From assembly GCF_026914185.1 (NCBI RefSeq), contig NC_070575.1, positions 186,001 through 250,000 of the forward strand: 64,000 nucleotides of DNA, given 5' to 3'. A program made the position numbers and the translations under genes. The DNA is from Puccinia triticina. Taxonomy: Eukaryota; Basidiomycota; Pucciniomycetes; Pucciniales; Pucciniaceae. Of this stretch, positions 35,992 through 47,485 are shown piece by piece; positions within the stretch are counted from its first letter, which is position 1; the number at the start of each line of letters is the position of its first letter. The notes below the pieces were generated by a model. The model was not told where the DNA came from and searched no databases. It saw only the letters and a list, made by a program, of their open reading frames with translations.

Positions 35992-37404
35992 TCAATCAAG
36001 AGTGATCATGGGCTTGTTGGTGAACTTTTCTATATAACACGTGAAGATTTCATTAAAGAAGTGCTTGAAACTGGGTTGTATTCCTAATGTCTTTTCATCA
36101 GTCTGAACCCAAAATGCTAATGAAGTTCTTGAGACATAAATCCATTTTGCTAAAATGTTCCAATAAAACTTAGGAATAGTGGTAGTTTTTCTTAGATCTT
36201 GGCTGGCTAATCTGGACTTTTCACCAGTTGAATGTTCTTCCAGGTGTGGGTTTTCAATGAGCTCGCCTACATATTGTAAAAACTGCTGCCCAGCTGCTTT
36301 CCTTTGCAACTCCAATGTAGTCACGCCTTCGGTCGCCACACCTTGATCTGGAATGACTGTGTTGATCAAATCTACGTAGAACAGGTAGATAGGTAGTATT
36401 TTCCGGATGCGTTTGAAGTCTTTCAGTAATTCTTTTGCCTGTCCCTCTGATTGAGAGTATTTGTCCCCAATTCTTACTTTAAGCTGCTCCATAGAATCTG
36501 CGAACTGCGGGATGACACGATCAGTGTAGAGTGACTTCAATTTTAGCTCCTCGTTGTTCGCTTCGGTTTTGAATCGTGCCACAGCATCGTGTCTTCTTTT
36601 TTGATATCCTGGTGCAAAGTCTCCCTTTATGGTTTCAACTAACCTAGCCCTGCCGTTTTGTTGAGGGAGGTATATGTTTCTTGCTCTCACCACTTGAGAA
36701 AGGAAGTTTCTGATTTGTTCCTCCTCTATCTTAAGCATCTTGTATTCGTCTTCGCCTTCGTTGCCAACGAATCTCTCCCCGTTGAATTTTTTTAAGCTTC
36801 GGATTGCTTCAAAGATAACTTTTTTTTCGATTTTCACTGGCCGCTCAGAATTGATGATTTCGAAAGCAGGAGAGGTACCATCACTTGAATCTTTCACCTT
36901 TTTTCTCACTGAGGTTTTGATTTTTTTTATGTCGTACTTTTTCCTCTTTTTTTGAACAGTCGTTGAATGCGTATTGGTGGTGCTGAGAGTGGGATGAGAT
37001 TCCGGCCGTGGACTATTGGCCGAATTGTGAATGTTATTATTGTGAAGGTAACCCAATTCGGTATTGTCAAGACTGCCATGGGAATTGAGATGCGATTGCG
37101 GCCATGGACTATTGATAAGATGAAGAAAGTCGTTCAGGTGATCCGATTCAGACGGCGGAAGAGTATTGATGCCACCAGTGGGATGAGATTCCGGCAACGG
37201 ACTATGGGCGAAATGGAGGATATCATTAAGGCGATCTGATTCTTGCATCGTAATTGGAGCCCGCAGCAGCCATGTCGCGTCAGGGTCCAGATAAAACGCG
37301 CATTGCACATTCTGATCTAGAAGTAAGCAGGTTAGCCAGATGAGCACCCAAAAGGAAGCTCTGGAGGTGAGCTCGTAATAGTTAAGGCCTGGTCCTGGAG
37401 CCAT
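35992..37404 (-). CDS. Candidate secreted effector, 470 aa, intronless
   Basis: One open frame from ATG 37404 to the stop at 35992. An N-terminal hydrophobic stretch after 15 residues (ASFWVLIWLTCLLL..VQCA) looks like a signal peptide. Residues about 50-140 hold imperfect repeats built on SDxLNDxLHxxxSPxPxSH. A strongly basic cluster KKRKKYDIKKIKTSVRKK (about 151-168) could be a nuclear-localisation signal. The rest is charged and helical, without a known domain. A signal peptide plus a basic cluster in a gene-poor, repeat-rich setting is the usual profile of rust effectors, but secretion and nuclear targeting are inferred. It is flanked by over 3 kb of DNA without conserved genes on either side. 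Confidence 0.65.
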   Translation of the reverse strand: MAPGPGLNYYELTSRASFWVLIWLTCLLLDQNVQCAFYLDPDATWLLRAPITMQESDRLNDILHFAHSPLPESHPTGGINTLPPSESDHLNDFLHLINSPWPQSHLNSHGSLDNTELGYLHNNNIHNSANSPRPESHPTLSTTNTHSTTVQKKRKKYDIKKIKTSVRKKVKDSSDGTSPAFEIINSERPVKIEKKVIFEAIRSLKKFNGERFVGNEGEDEYKMLKIEEEQIRNFLSQVVRARNIYLPQQNGRARLVETIKGDFAPGYQKRRHDAVARFKTEANNEELKLKSLYTDRVIPQFADSMEQLKVRIGDKYSQSEGQAKELLKDFKRIRKILPIYLFYVDLINTVIPDQGVATEGVTTLELQRKAAGQQFLQYVGELIENPHLEEHSTGEKSRLASQDLRKTTTIPKFYWNILAKWIYVSRTSLAFWVQTDEKTLGIQPSFKHFFNEIFTCYIEKFTNKPMITLD

Positions 37405-38439
37405 GCTTGTGTTAATCCTAGTCCCTCAATAGTTATGTATAAATTTGGATCGATGATGGTCGACAGCCAATTAGCGGGTACGAAATGTTCATGGTGGGGG
37501 CTGACATCTTCAACCCACCATGTCTGAAACTCAAATACAAATTTTGAGGTCCGAGGTGCATGGAATCCAGCCTAATCCGGGTTCCTGAAACACTAGCACA
37601 AAAACCATCCTGGGCGAGAAACGCCTAACCTAACACAAGTTCCACTTCGGAGGCGAACTCTAAACTCCCTTCGGAGTTGGCCCGCTTCCCAAAAGAACTG
37701 AGTTCACCCCTGGATACCAAAGAAAGGCCTACTTCTCCTCTTTAATTCGGCGGCAGTCACAGGCTGATAGCACTTGGTTCATAGCCTGGAGAGCAGTTTG
37801 AAAAAGGCCTCTTTTTGAGATGCATTCCTGCTGATGTAAGCAAGAATGCAGTATTCCACTGCCTTTCAATAGATTGAAACACTATTGAAACAGCTTTTGA
37901 TACAAAGCCACATGTATTAACAAAAACAAAACCTCTCAATATGGTCCACTTTTCTCGGTGTTTGAAAACTTCAAATGCAAGGATCAGGTGGCAGCTACAA
38001 GGCTTAAATTGCATCAGAAGAAGCGCACTCCCAAGAACTTCTCAAGTCCAGAGGGGCAGCCTCAGCGCGCTGACGGTTGATTTACAAAAAAGGAAAAAGT
38101 GAAAAAAAGCCTGATACAGGCTGATATTCTTGGGGCTCTCAGGCCAGATACAGGTTTTTGCAGGTAAGACTCTCTGTTAGACAGAGACCCTGCGGGGCTG
38201 CCTCACTGGGAGGCTTTTTTAAGATCAATATGTAGCAGGAAAAGATAGGGAAGGATGAGAAAATTCTCAGGGTCCAAAGGGTATGTGCGGGGCCCTTTGG
38301 GAACCAGGTCAAAATTGGAAAGGCAAAAACTCACCAGCCAAACCTCATTGGAAGATGGGAATCTCTCAGGCCAAAATTTGGACTAGTCCTAAGTCCCTCC
38401 TTTTGATTTTGCGCTTTGTGCCAGCCCAGGCTGTACCCA

Positions 38440-38575
38440 AACTTAGCACAAGTCCCTTGCCTGCAAGGGGCACGGCGCGAAGCGCCTTGCATGAAATGCA
38501 ACCTCCTGTATGAGACAGAAGAGACCCTGTGGCCTGGGGCTGTCTTGCTGTGAGGCTTTGTTAAGCTCAAGGCTG
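38440..38575. repeat. Second copy of the CACAAGTCCC/GTTAAGC-type short repeat
   Basis: It begins ACTTAGCACAAGTCCC and ends AGGCTTTGTTAAGCTC, with self-complementary GC-rich DNA inside (GGCGCGAAGCGCC). It is related by its ends to 23322-23408 but has a different interior length. Confidence 0.4.
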
Positions 38576-39465
38576 TACCAGGGCCCTCCAATGTGGACTT
38601 GTGTTGAATTAGAGGGGTGCCTGCCTGATCTGGGTCTTCTAGGTTCAAGATCTTGTATGTAGATTGAAAGATGGAGAGACATTTGGCTCTCTCTCCTTTT
38701 TGGATCTATAGGAATGAGACGTGACATGTGCATAACACTCTAGTACATGTAATAGGGGGTTTCACAATAAACATTTTTGCTTCCCATGGCACTAAATTTC
38801 TTTACTTGTGGTGTAAAGCTCAAAAGTGTTCCTGAGAACCTTTTGCTGAGTGCAGAAAGGGATGAATGAGGTTACCTCTGCCTTTCCTGGGTCACTAGAC
38901 ACTAAAACAAGCCCCCCAATCTACAATTGGAAGGTTTATGTAGTGATAGTGGAGGTGTATCAAAAGATAGCCTACTTTGAGCAGGTGGCTTAAGGGTTAT
39001 GGTGATGTAGCTGATGTGTAAGTGTTCTAATGAGGATGTAATTTGTATGTAAGGGTGTAAAACCACAATATAGAGTGGGGCTAATACTGTAGAGTGAGCA
39101 AGTATTCTACTGTTATGGGGTAAGCTGAGTGCAAGTAGTTTGCTGAGAGAAATGACAACTGGGGGGAGGAGAGCCTCCTTAAATAGAAAAGAGTGAGGCA
39201 TTTTAGCTCCAGGGGAACAAGAGAATGAGGGGTTTTAGCTGCCCTGAAAGCTACAATGAGGTATTTTGGCTGGTGGTTGACAGGTCACATGAGGTCATGC
39301 TGTCATATGAGAGAATTTAGCTAGTGAGACATAGGAGGTGAGATATTTTAGCTGGCCTGGCCTGTCAACTGATGTCATCTGCAAGCTGCATGAGGGGTTT
39401 TTGCTATCTTGACACCTGCATGATGTCATCTGTCAACTGCCAAACTGCAGCCCCTATTACACTAG

Positions 39466-39570
39466 TCTGCATGCACCTGCATAAGACTGCATAAGCCTGC
39501 ATTGAGTGTGCATAACACTGCATGAAACTGCATACCACTGCATGACACTGCATGACATGTGCATAACACA
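39466..39570. repeat. Degenerate GCATGACACT-type tandem repeat
   Basis: About ten imperfect units of 9-12 bp built on ACTGCATGAC, ACTGCATAAG and GTGCATAAC lie in direct orientation. No coding meaning is apparent. Confidence 0.5.
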
Positions 39571-41831
39571 ATGTGATGAGTGCAGCTGATGAGGTAAAGT
39601 ATATGTCAAGGGAAGACAAGCTGTCAGGGTGGTCCATGTAATGGATTACATGTCCTGGGTAGGTGTGGTTCATGTAACAGATTACATGACCTGAGTATGG
39701 TGTTTGTGTGTGTGAAACTGACTGATGGTGTATTGAAAGGGTGGTATCTTCTGATCCAGAGGGGTGTAAGGTGTGTTGTCCATGGTGTCCTGTGTAGTTT
39801 TGGCCGTAGAATCCAGTGGTGCCGCCATATTGGTTGATTTGATAGTGTACATATGAGAAAAAAGGAAATTTTGAAATGGGCTAGATGGGTAACCATAAAG
39901 CATACCACAGCGGGTGACATACTTGCTTAAAAATTTGGCCTGAAGTCCTGCAAGAAATCACCAGGGGGGAATGTGTGGCACTCTCCAGAGAGTGCCAGAC
40001 CGTAACTTTATCATTCAAATGGTCTGATGTCAGCCTGATCTCAGTCCTGGGTTCAGCAGCAAGGAATTACTACCCTCATTCCCAACTCATTACCAACTGC
40101 AGGAAGCAGGTGATGATGAATTAATCAGTCTGCAAGTCTGAACTCATGTTTGAATCCTACTGAGACAATGTTTACCGTCTCCATCTGCATTTTACTTGTA
40201 ATGTCTCTTGCCCTTCACCTGTTAATCCAGCGCATAAATTCATGGTTTGCTGTCAGACATGTCTGCACGTGGAAGCTATTTAGCCAGGATGATTAAAAAA
40301 CAGCAACTGAGCTGGATTGCTGCTGAGTAGACAATTGTGATTGAGACACTGGGGATGGTGACCTTTGACGTTCTTTGGGAGTGTTTTTGGCAGCTTTATC
40401 TACCTCCTGGATCCTAGTTTCCTCTGTGTGCGCAGCATCAGCAACATCTGGAGTAGGAAGTGGACCAGAAGTCAGCCCCTGTTGACAACTGCCAAGAAAA
40501 ATTACAAGGCCAGATCTTTGAAGTCATTCGAATTAGTTACCCATACCTGTTGGGTTGTGGGTTGTGCATTCCCACCCAAATCGACGAACTGATGTTTTTT
40601 GCCCTAGAGATTGCTGACATAGTGCGTGAGTGAGTCTCATCACTGCTGCATGAACCAGCAGGTCAAACACTGCTCTTTTTGTTGCATGTGGGCCACTGAT
40701 CTTTTTGCTCTACCGGGTATTTCATCCATAAAGGCCATTGATGCACTGACTGGTGAGTTAATTGGGTCGTGTGGTGTAGTGACAACTGATGCCCAAGCAG
40801 AAGGTTTCTCTTGCTTGGTTTGAATGTCCCTGATCCTGCATATTGCAACCCAAGTGTGCTGGCCCTACCAATGAAATTGAGCTGGGTGTGTAGATGCAAA
40901 GCTATAGTGTTAGATCAGCCAGCGGAGCCAGGCTTGTGAAGTGAGGGCAGCCAAGCCTTTTCAATGCTGTAAGCCAGTTGGGGAGAGTAGACTTCATCTT
41001 GACCATATGTGGCAGTTTCAGGGCAGGTCAAACCCTCTGGTGTCCTCAAAATTTTGTTACTCTTGGGGGAAGCGCCACAGACGTGAGCTCGCAAGTCAAG
41101 ATTAGCAAATTTTATCGGTACCAAACAACGCGCATCGACATATATGCATGTTTGGCCTGAGAAAGGTTTGTGAGTACACAACCAAAGAACATGCGAGGTA
41201 CAAAGGCTCGTAGCCGTGTAAGCGACCTGGTTGGAGACGAATTCCACCCACGCAAGAGTCTCTCCACAACAGCAAGAACGACGACACCCGGTGCTTTCTA
41301 ACCCACTCGTCCAACCACAGCTGACACACCCAATCCGAACGTGTGCGCTGATGAGCTCCTACTGTCTCGGCCAGTTCATTGCGCCGATTTTCTCCTCGCG
41401 GTTGCCAGCTGCCAACGAGGTACCGCAGGTGGGCTTCCTACAGCGCGGTCGCACCCAAGTCCATGTGTATGGCAGCCGACGGATCATGATAGGAGATCTC
41501 AGCCCCAGAGCTAGTGAGCAGCTTGGTCCGCTCCTTGGCCCAATATCATCCTGTTCGGCTCCAGTCACGTGTAAGAACTTTTCAGCCAACGATCAGAGTC
41601 TCATGAAGATACGCGCATTCGTCGTGATCCAACAAGGGGTCCAACCCGAGCTATGGGGCTGCGTGTTCAGCCGTTTCGAACACATTCAGCATATTCAAAC
41701 AGCTTTTGCGGCTGCACACTTGGAGTTGACCCCACTGTGGAACTACAACTAAGGATCGCCAAGTGATACCTGTTTGGCGGTACCCGCCACCCGCAGGCGG
41801 GTACCCGCCAAATGGCGCGGATACCCGCCGT

Positions 41832-41889
41832 CGGGTGCCGGGTGGGATCGCGGGTGTCCAGAATTGCTGAAAAACAGCGGCGGTACCCG
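41832..41889. repeat. Left subterminal 58-bp repeat of the hAT element
   Basis: Identical to 45406-45463 and in the same orientation (starts CGGGTGCCGGGTGGG, ends GGCGGTACCCG). Both lie in GC-rich tracts of GGTACCCGC-like words near the ends, which are candidates for transposase binding. Confidence 0.95.
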
Positions 41890-42036
41890 GGTACCCCTGG
41901 GAAACACCCGCCACCTAGGTGGATATATGTGCTGCAGCATTGATATCCAGGGGGCATACATACATCCATCACCGCACCCGTCACTCATTGCCCATCACCG
42001 CACCCGTCACTCGCACTCCCCCCACCATCCCCTGGA

Positions 42037-45000
42037 ATGGCTCCCACACCTAAAAGTCAAAAGCGAGCTCGAGAGAAATCCCCCCAATCCTTGACCTTGT
42101 CCACCTCAACCTCAAAGACAAACTCCCAGGCACCTCCTTCAGATGATCCTGATGTCACCATCACAATCGATGATGCCCCCGGCAGCCAGGCAGAAACACC
42201 CACCGCAAGCCAACTTAACACATCCGGCTCTCGCGAATTAACTGACCAGGAGGAACTCCGTAAGTCCCTTCCTCTCCTTTTCTTTGCCTTTGAGAGGATA
42301 TCAAGACATTAATTAAAAAAATATGTAGGCCGAGCGCAGAAGACCGCCGCAAACGCTGTCAGTACGGCCTACGCTACCTACCACAAACCCGAACTCTCCA
42401 ACCAATTGGATAAACGAGGTCGTCGGATGATTGCTTACCCATGCAAGCTGTAAGTTTTCATCTAAGTCGCTCATTGCCGCTGTTTTTTTACACATTCTAA
42501 GTTGGTTTTTATTTGCAGATGTTCATCTAAAATAAATCGACCAACAAACGACTCCTCTTGCAGCAACCTACTGAGACATGCATCCACATGTCTCATGAAA
42601 AAGCGCGAGGCAGACTCGAGCCGCAATCTGGTGGCTTTTGGAATCAGTGGGACTGGCGATATCGATCCTCAAGAGGTAAGCTCGATATCGCACAAAACAA
42701 ACCTGATTAAAACAATTGTTAATTTGTTTTGTTTTGTATCAGGTACCGCAACTCTGTGCGATCTGGTGCGCCGAGGCTGCCCGGCCATTTTTGGCATTAG
42801 CAGACAAGTCCCTCAAGGCACTCCTCCATCCTACTATCGTCAAGTACATGCCTTCCGATAAAATTCTCTCCCAATCGGTCCATATGCTCTACACCGCCGT
42901 TCAAGACAGTCACCGGAGAGAATTAAGTGTAAGTTACTGATTGTTTTCTTTCCTTCTACTCTGAACGTGTATTAATTTCACGATTCCCTGTCATAATGCC
43001 CTTCTTTAGAAACACACGGGTGCGATGTACCTCGGGGCCGATGCATGGCAATCACCCAATGGATTTGACATCCTTGAGGTCGTTATTTATCGTCTGGTCG
43101 AGCTTGGAGGCGGCGAATTTAGTCTTGAGGCAATGCCTCTTGATTTTGTACGGTTGGCTCAGAGTCATACTGGCCAGTATCTAGCTGACACTGTACGTGC
43201 TGTCGTGGAAAAATTTGGAATTCAAGATAAAGTGAGTCGCTCTCAAATGAAACACACATCATGTTATTGCTGATTTCTTTTGATTCCTTCCAGATATGTG
43301 GCATAGTCACAGACAATGCCTCAAACAACTCGGCGATGGTTTCAGCAATGAAAAAATTCAAATGGGCCCGATTTAAAGGTGATGAACAGTGGATTCGGTG
43401 CTATGCTCACATACTCAACCTTATCGTTCAGTCTATCTTGCGACCGTTTGGTACGGCAAATAAGCAGTCAGTAGCAAATCAACAAGAAGGTGATTTAGAT
43501 TCATCTGATTCATCCAATGAATCAGATGAAGAAGATGCGGAGGAACAGATTCGCAGGTGAGTTCTTTCTCTCAATTTCACCTTTCTTCATCCACCATTTA
43601 AGCCCTTGTTAAAAATTCTAGATACGAGAACGAGGTTACTTCTCTGGAAGAGGACAATGACCCCGAGACGGCTGATGCAGATTTTCAGTCAAAATATTTG
43701 GAGCCCGAGCTCACTGTTGAAGACATCGAGGATCTGAGTGATGAGGATGAAGACACTGATCTTTACACAACCGCAATGTGCCGACAAACTCTGGCTAAGG
43801 TGGGTCAATTTTTCCTCAATCGGATTGGTTTTCTTTCTGATTCATCATATTTATCTCCTGTTTTCAGTTCCGCGCAGTGGCTCGCAAACTTCGCAAATCA
43901 CCAAATTCAAAGGCCCAATTCGCCAAGCTCTGCGTAGAGATGGATTGCGAAAGGCCTCATAGCGTTGTTCAAGATGTTCGCACAAGGTGGAACTCAACCT
44001 TTGATCAGGTGGTTGGCATCATTAGATGCAAGAAGGCAATGTGATTATTGATTTTTTATTTCTTGTCACCAATGGGAAACTAACATCTTGATTACCAACA
44101 GTCTGGTATGGCAGAAGGACAAGAAGCTTGGTTTGGATCGCAAATATCACATCAATTCCGTTGACATCGAATTAGCCGACCACTTGGTATCAATTCTCCA
44201 GCCCTTCTATGAGCAAACGCTTCAAGTATCGACATGCGGATCGGCTCGGTTAACTCATGTCATAGTATTCATTGACGAGATTACCGACATGCTGTCGAAC
44301 GCCATCAAAGGATCTGACAACAATTACCCGCCAGCCCTGCGAAATGCTTGTCGAGTTGGCCTTAAGCTGACCAACAAATACTATACGCTGACTGACTGTT
44401 CACCATTGTTTCGAATCGCCATGGGTAAGCTTCTGAATCCCTTTTTAATATTTCCATGGATGATGCTAACTAAATTCCTTTATTTTAGTACTACATCCAT
44501 CATTCAAAGATGAATACTTCAAGATCGCAGGATGGGAGGAGGAATGGATTTCCGAGGCTCTGAGACTCACCCGAGAGCTTTTCAATGCACGTTACAAGCC
44601 TGTGCCAAATGTTCCAGCCCCCAATGACCCACATAAAACGACCAAGGTAAGAGTTACTCGGTTTCAATCAATCAAACTTTCATGATATTTGCTAACATTT
44701 GATTGAACCAGTCGAGGACTGGAAACATAGCACAATTGGGTGCTGCTCTTGCGGCCCGATGCCATTCCATAACTGATCCGCTCAAAACGTGGCTAGCTTC
44801 GGGGCTAATTTTAGATGACGGTGCTCCAATTGATGCACTCAAATGGTGGATCCAGCAAAAGACCGCTGGCAATACACATGGTGGGCTTTTGCAAATGGCG
44901 CTCGATGTCTTGAGCTGCCCAGGTAAATTTTTCATTTGATGATTCCTTAATGTTATATCAGAAAGCTGACGTTTCTCATCGAACTTTCATATTATCTAGC

Positions 45001-45199
45001 AACGTCAGTTGATGTGGAACACGCATTTTCCTTCGGCCGCCATTATTTAAACCAATCTCGACACCGTCTCAACTCGATTTCCGTTACTAGGGGTATGTCG
45101 GTGGCTTTTTATTCAAAGAATAACCTGATTGAGCCAGGGGCTCTTAAAAAATGGAAGGATGGCCTCAAGGAAGAGCGAAAGAGAAAGAGAAAAGGGTAA
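42037..45199 (+). CDS. hAT transposase
   Basis: A twelve-exon model is fully phase-consistent at 804 aa: 42037-42259, 42329-42449, 42519-42675, 42743-42928, 43010-43231, 43294-43556, 43622-43799, 43868-44040, 44102-44424, 44489-44646, 44712-44922, 45000-45199. Domains in order are a Ser/Thr-rich N terminus; a BED-type zinc finger (PCKLCSSKI..LLRHASTC); the RNase H-like core with GADAWQSPNG, TDNASNNS and CYAHILNLIV; an acidic insertion (DSSDSSNESDEEDAEE); the RTRWNSTFDQ block; and the hAT dimerisation domain (VDVEHAFSFGRHYLNQSRHRL). It would cut and paste the element. No stop or frameshift was found. Start is the first ATG with Lys/Arg-rich coding sequence after the terminal region. Confidence 0.93.
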
Positions 45200-45405
45200 C
45201 ACTCAAGCTCACAGTGTAACACTTTTAGTTATTGTTTTATTTTTTCATTTCATCATGTTTCTGGTTCCATACATAGTATATGACTAACTACAAATAGCGT
45301 AAAATGAAAGTACAGATTTTTTAAACTCGTCACCAAGGGTTTTGAGGGCAAAAAAACAAAAAAGTACCCGTGATACCCGCGAAAAACACCCGCGGTACCC
45401 GCCGG

Positions 45406-45463
45406 CGGGTGCCGGGTGGGATCGCGGGTGTCCAGAATTGCTGAAAAACAGCGGCGGTACCCG
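45406..45463. repeat. Right subterminal 58-bp repeat of the hAT element
   Basis: This is the direct-orientation twin of 41832-41889, with no mismatch seen. Same-strand rather than mirrored placement is unusual for subterminal sites. Confidence 0.95.
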
Positions 45464-47485
45464 CACCCGCCACGGGTACCCGGGTTCACTTGGCGATCCT
45501 TAACTACAACCCAAGCTTATACTTCGACATCCCGCACTTCGTTTCCGACACAGCTGAAGCCGGGATGACAGCTAACGATGCGGGGGTGGCGACAGCTCTT
45601 CGGCAATGCCGTACCGAGCTCAAAGCCCATCAACTGACTGCCCTGGTGTTCCTCCGAAAGAATGAATCATCCGTTGATCAGAGTTTAGGACTGTGGCATC
45701 ATCCCGCAAATGCGTGGCTTCGCCGCTTTACTGCTCAAGCCGGGATCAACACACCGGACCATCCAACCAAAACCCAGTCCCGCGGCTCTATCCTTGCAGA
45801 CGACATGGGGTTGGGGAAGACATTGACATCCCTCACGTTCATCTTGGCTTCTGCGGATTCTGCTGTGCAGTTTCAATGGGAGGATTGGATCACACGCTCT
45901 GCAGCTACATTAGTCATTTGCCCCCTGGCAACACTATCTAACTGGGAGCGTGAGATCAAGATCCACTTTCGGAATGACGCAATCACTTACCATGTTTTTC
46001 ATGGGCCAAGTCGGGAAACAGCTTAGTAGGCAAGACCTGCAATCGGCGTTGGTGGTGCTTACGACTTACGAGATGATTGGGGAGAGTGGGAATAGGCTAC
46101 ATCCAAACCAGCTCACCATTGAATCACTGAATCTGTGCTGGTACAGGATTGTGGTGGACGAAGCTCAGTGAGTTTTGTGGTCGAGATAACATCCTAAGCT
46201 AAGAAAGGACACTCATTTTTGTTGATTCAAGCCTGATGAGGAATCCAGCTTCAAACCGGACCCTAAATATTCAGCAACTCAAGTCGCGCTTCGTACTATG
46301 TCTAACGGGAACACCGGTGCAGAATCGCCTAACTGATCTTCAAAGTTTGATCACAACGTTGGAGATTGCGCCTTGGGACAACGAGCTCATCTGGAAGAAA
46401 TGTCTCATTCCACGAATGAAGGTTGGGGCCCCGGAGGCTATCCAGAGTCTGAACCAGCTGATGATTTTGGTCTGCCTTAGAAGAACAAAAGATGTTCTCT
46501 TGAACCTACCAGAGAAGGTCGAACATGCCGTGGTAGTCCGATGTAGCCCGCAATGGGAAGAACTATCCAGGGAGTTTCACGCAAGATTCATTGGGGCGTT
46601 TGGGAGACTTCGTGCAGCGGGGGAACCGTGGGACCCTGCTGAGTTTTTCCGCCAATTGACCAGGCTTCGCCAATTCTGCAACCATCCGATCTTTGCACGC
46701 TTAGAGATGCCGCCCGAAACAACTTGGCGATGGGAGGATTCTGGCAAGATCGTGCACTTGATCAGCAGTCTGCAAGCTTTCTTAAGTGGAGTCCGGGGGA
46801 TCAATCGACCCAAGGCAGTGGTATTTTCGAGTTACGTAGGATTCTTAGATATGTGAGTTTGAAGTTTTGGTTCCAACTCTGCTGGTGGCGCGTGCTGATT
46901 GGTGGTAATTGAAGCATTCGGCAGGCTTTGGGGGAGAATCATATTGCATCAACTTCACTCACGGGGGACTTGACTGTGCAGCAGCGTGATGACAACCTCG
47001 CCCAATTCCGAGATGATAGTAGCTGCCAAGTTCTCTTGGCATCACTACAGGCAGCCGGAGTAGGAATTGATCTGCGATGTGCGCAGAATGTATATCTTAT
47101 GGCAAGTTCTCACTGAATTTGGGCGGAAGGCTAAGCTAGCTCATGTGACTCCTGAAACTCTAGGAACCCAGTTGGAACCCAGCAAATGAAAATCAAGCCA
47201 TTGATCGCCTTTACCGTTTGGGTCAAACCAAGACAGTTTCGGTCTATTGGTACTATATACAAGGGAGCCTTGAGATGAACATATATCAAGTACAGAGAAG
47301 GAAGGGAGAATTGGCATTGTGAGCAAGTTGCTGAGGTTTTGTGATGTTACTCTCCCAGTACTCTGACGTTGTTGGCCCCATAGGCTTAGTGTACCAAATG
47401 TAGGGAACGAGGAATATGAATGTGCTCAGCTGCTGATGACAAGCTTGCTAGGTTGACATGATAGTACTTACGGAAATGTAACCAT

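Larger units (their letters stand above)
37405..41350. other. Repeat-rich interval upstream of the SNF2 gene
   Basis: No gene is supported. The interval contains short dispersed repeats (about 37626-37710, 38160-38225, 38440-38570), a degenerate ACTGCATGAC-like tandem tract at about 39466-39570, a GAGGTATTTTAGCTGG-like repeated word at about 39180-39400, and two ATTACATG palindromes near 39635 and 39671. Plus-strand frames at 40365-40823 could hold an upstream exon of the SNF2 gene but show no motif. Confidence 0.35.
41750..45502 (+). mobile_element. hAT DNA transposon, apparently intact
   Basis: The 3,753-bp element has perfect 16-bp terminal inverted repeats (TAAGGATCGCCAAGTG at 41750-41765 and its complement at 45487-45502). 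It is flanked by the 8-bp duplication ACTACAAC (41742-41749 and 45503-45510), as hAT elements make. It encodes one complete transposase and carries a 58-bp direct repeat inside both ends. Intact TIRs, duplication and reading frame indicate a recent and possibly still mobile copy. It sits inside the SNF2 gene. Confidence 0.97.
41351..47322 (+). pseudogene. SNF2-family DNA-dependent ATPase/helicase, split by a hAT element
   Basis: Parts are 41351-41749, then after the hAT insertion 45511-46167, 46232-46852, 46915-47101 and 47164-47322. The TAA at the start of the hAT terminal repeat ends the first part at 41750-41752. Across one copy of the 8-bp target duplication the frame is continuous. Visible SNF2 motifs are I (DDMGLGKTLTSLT), Ia (ICPLATLSNWE), II (DEAH, formed across the first intron), III (LTGTPVQNRL), V (ASLQAAGVGIDL) and VI (QAIDRLYRLGQTK). 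No RING finger lies between the lobes, unlike Rad5/Rad16. A one-base insertion near 46013 in a GGGAAA run shifts the frame in lobe 1. The last intron starts GC (GCAAGT). The gene is doubly inactivated; an extra 5' exon is possible. Confidence 0.88.
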
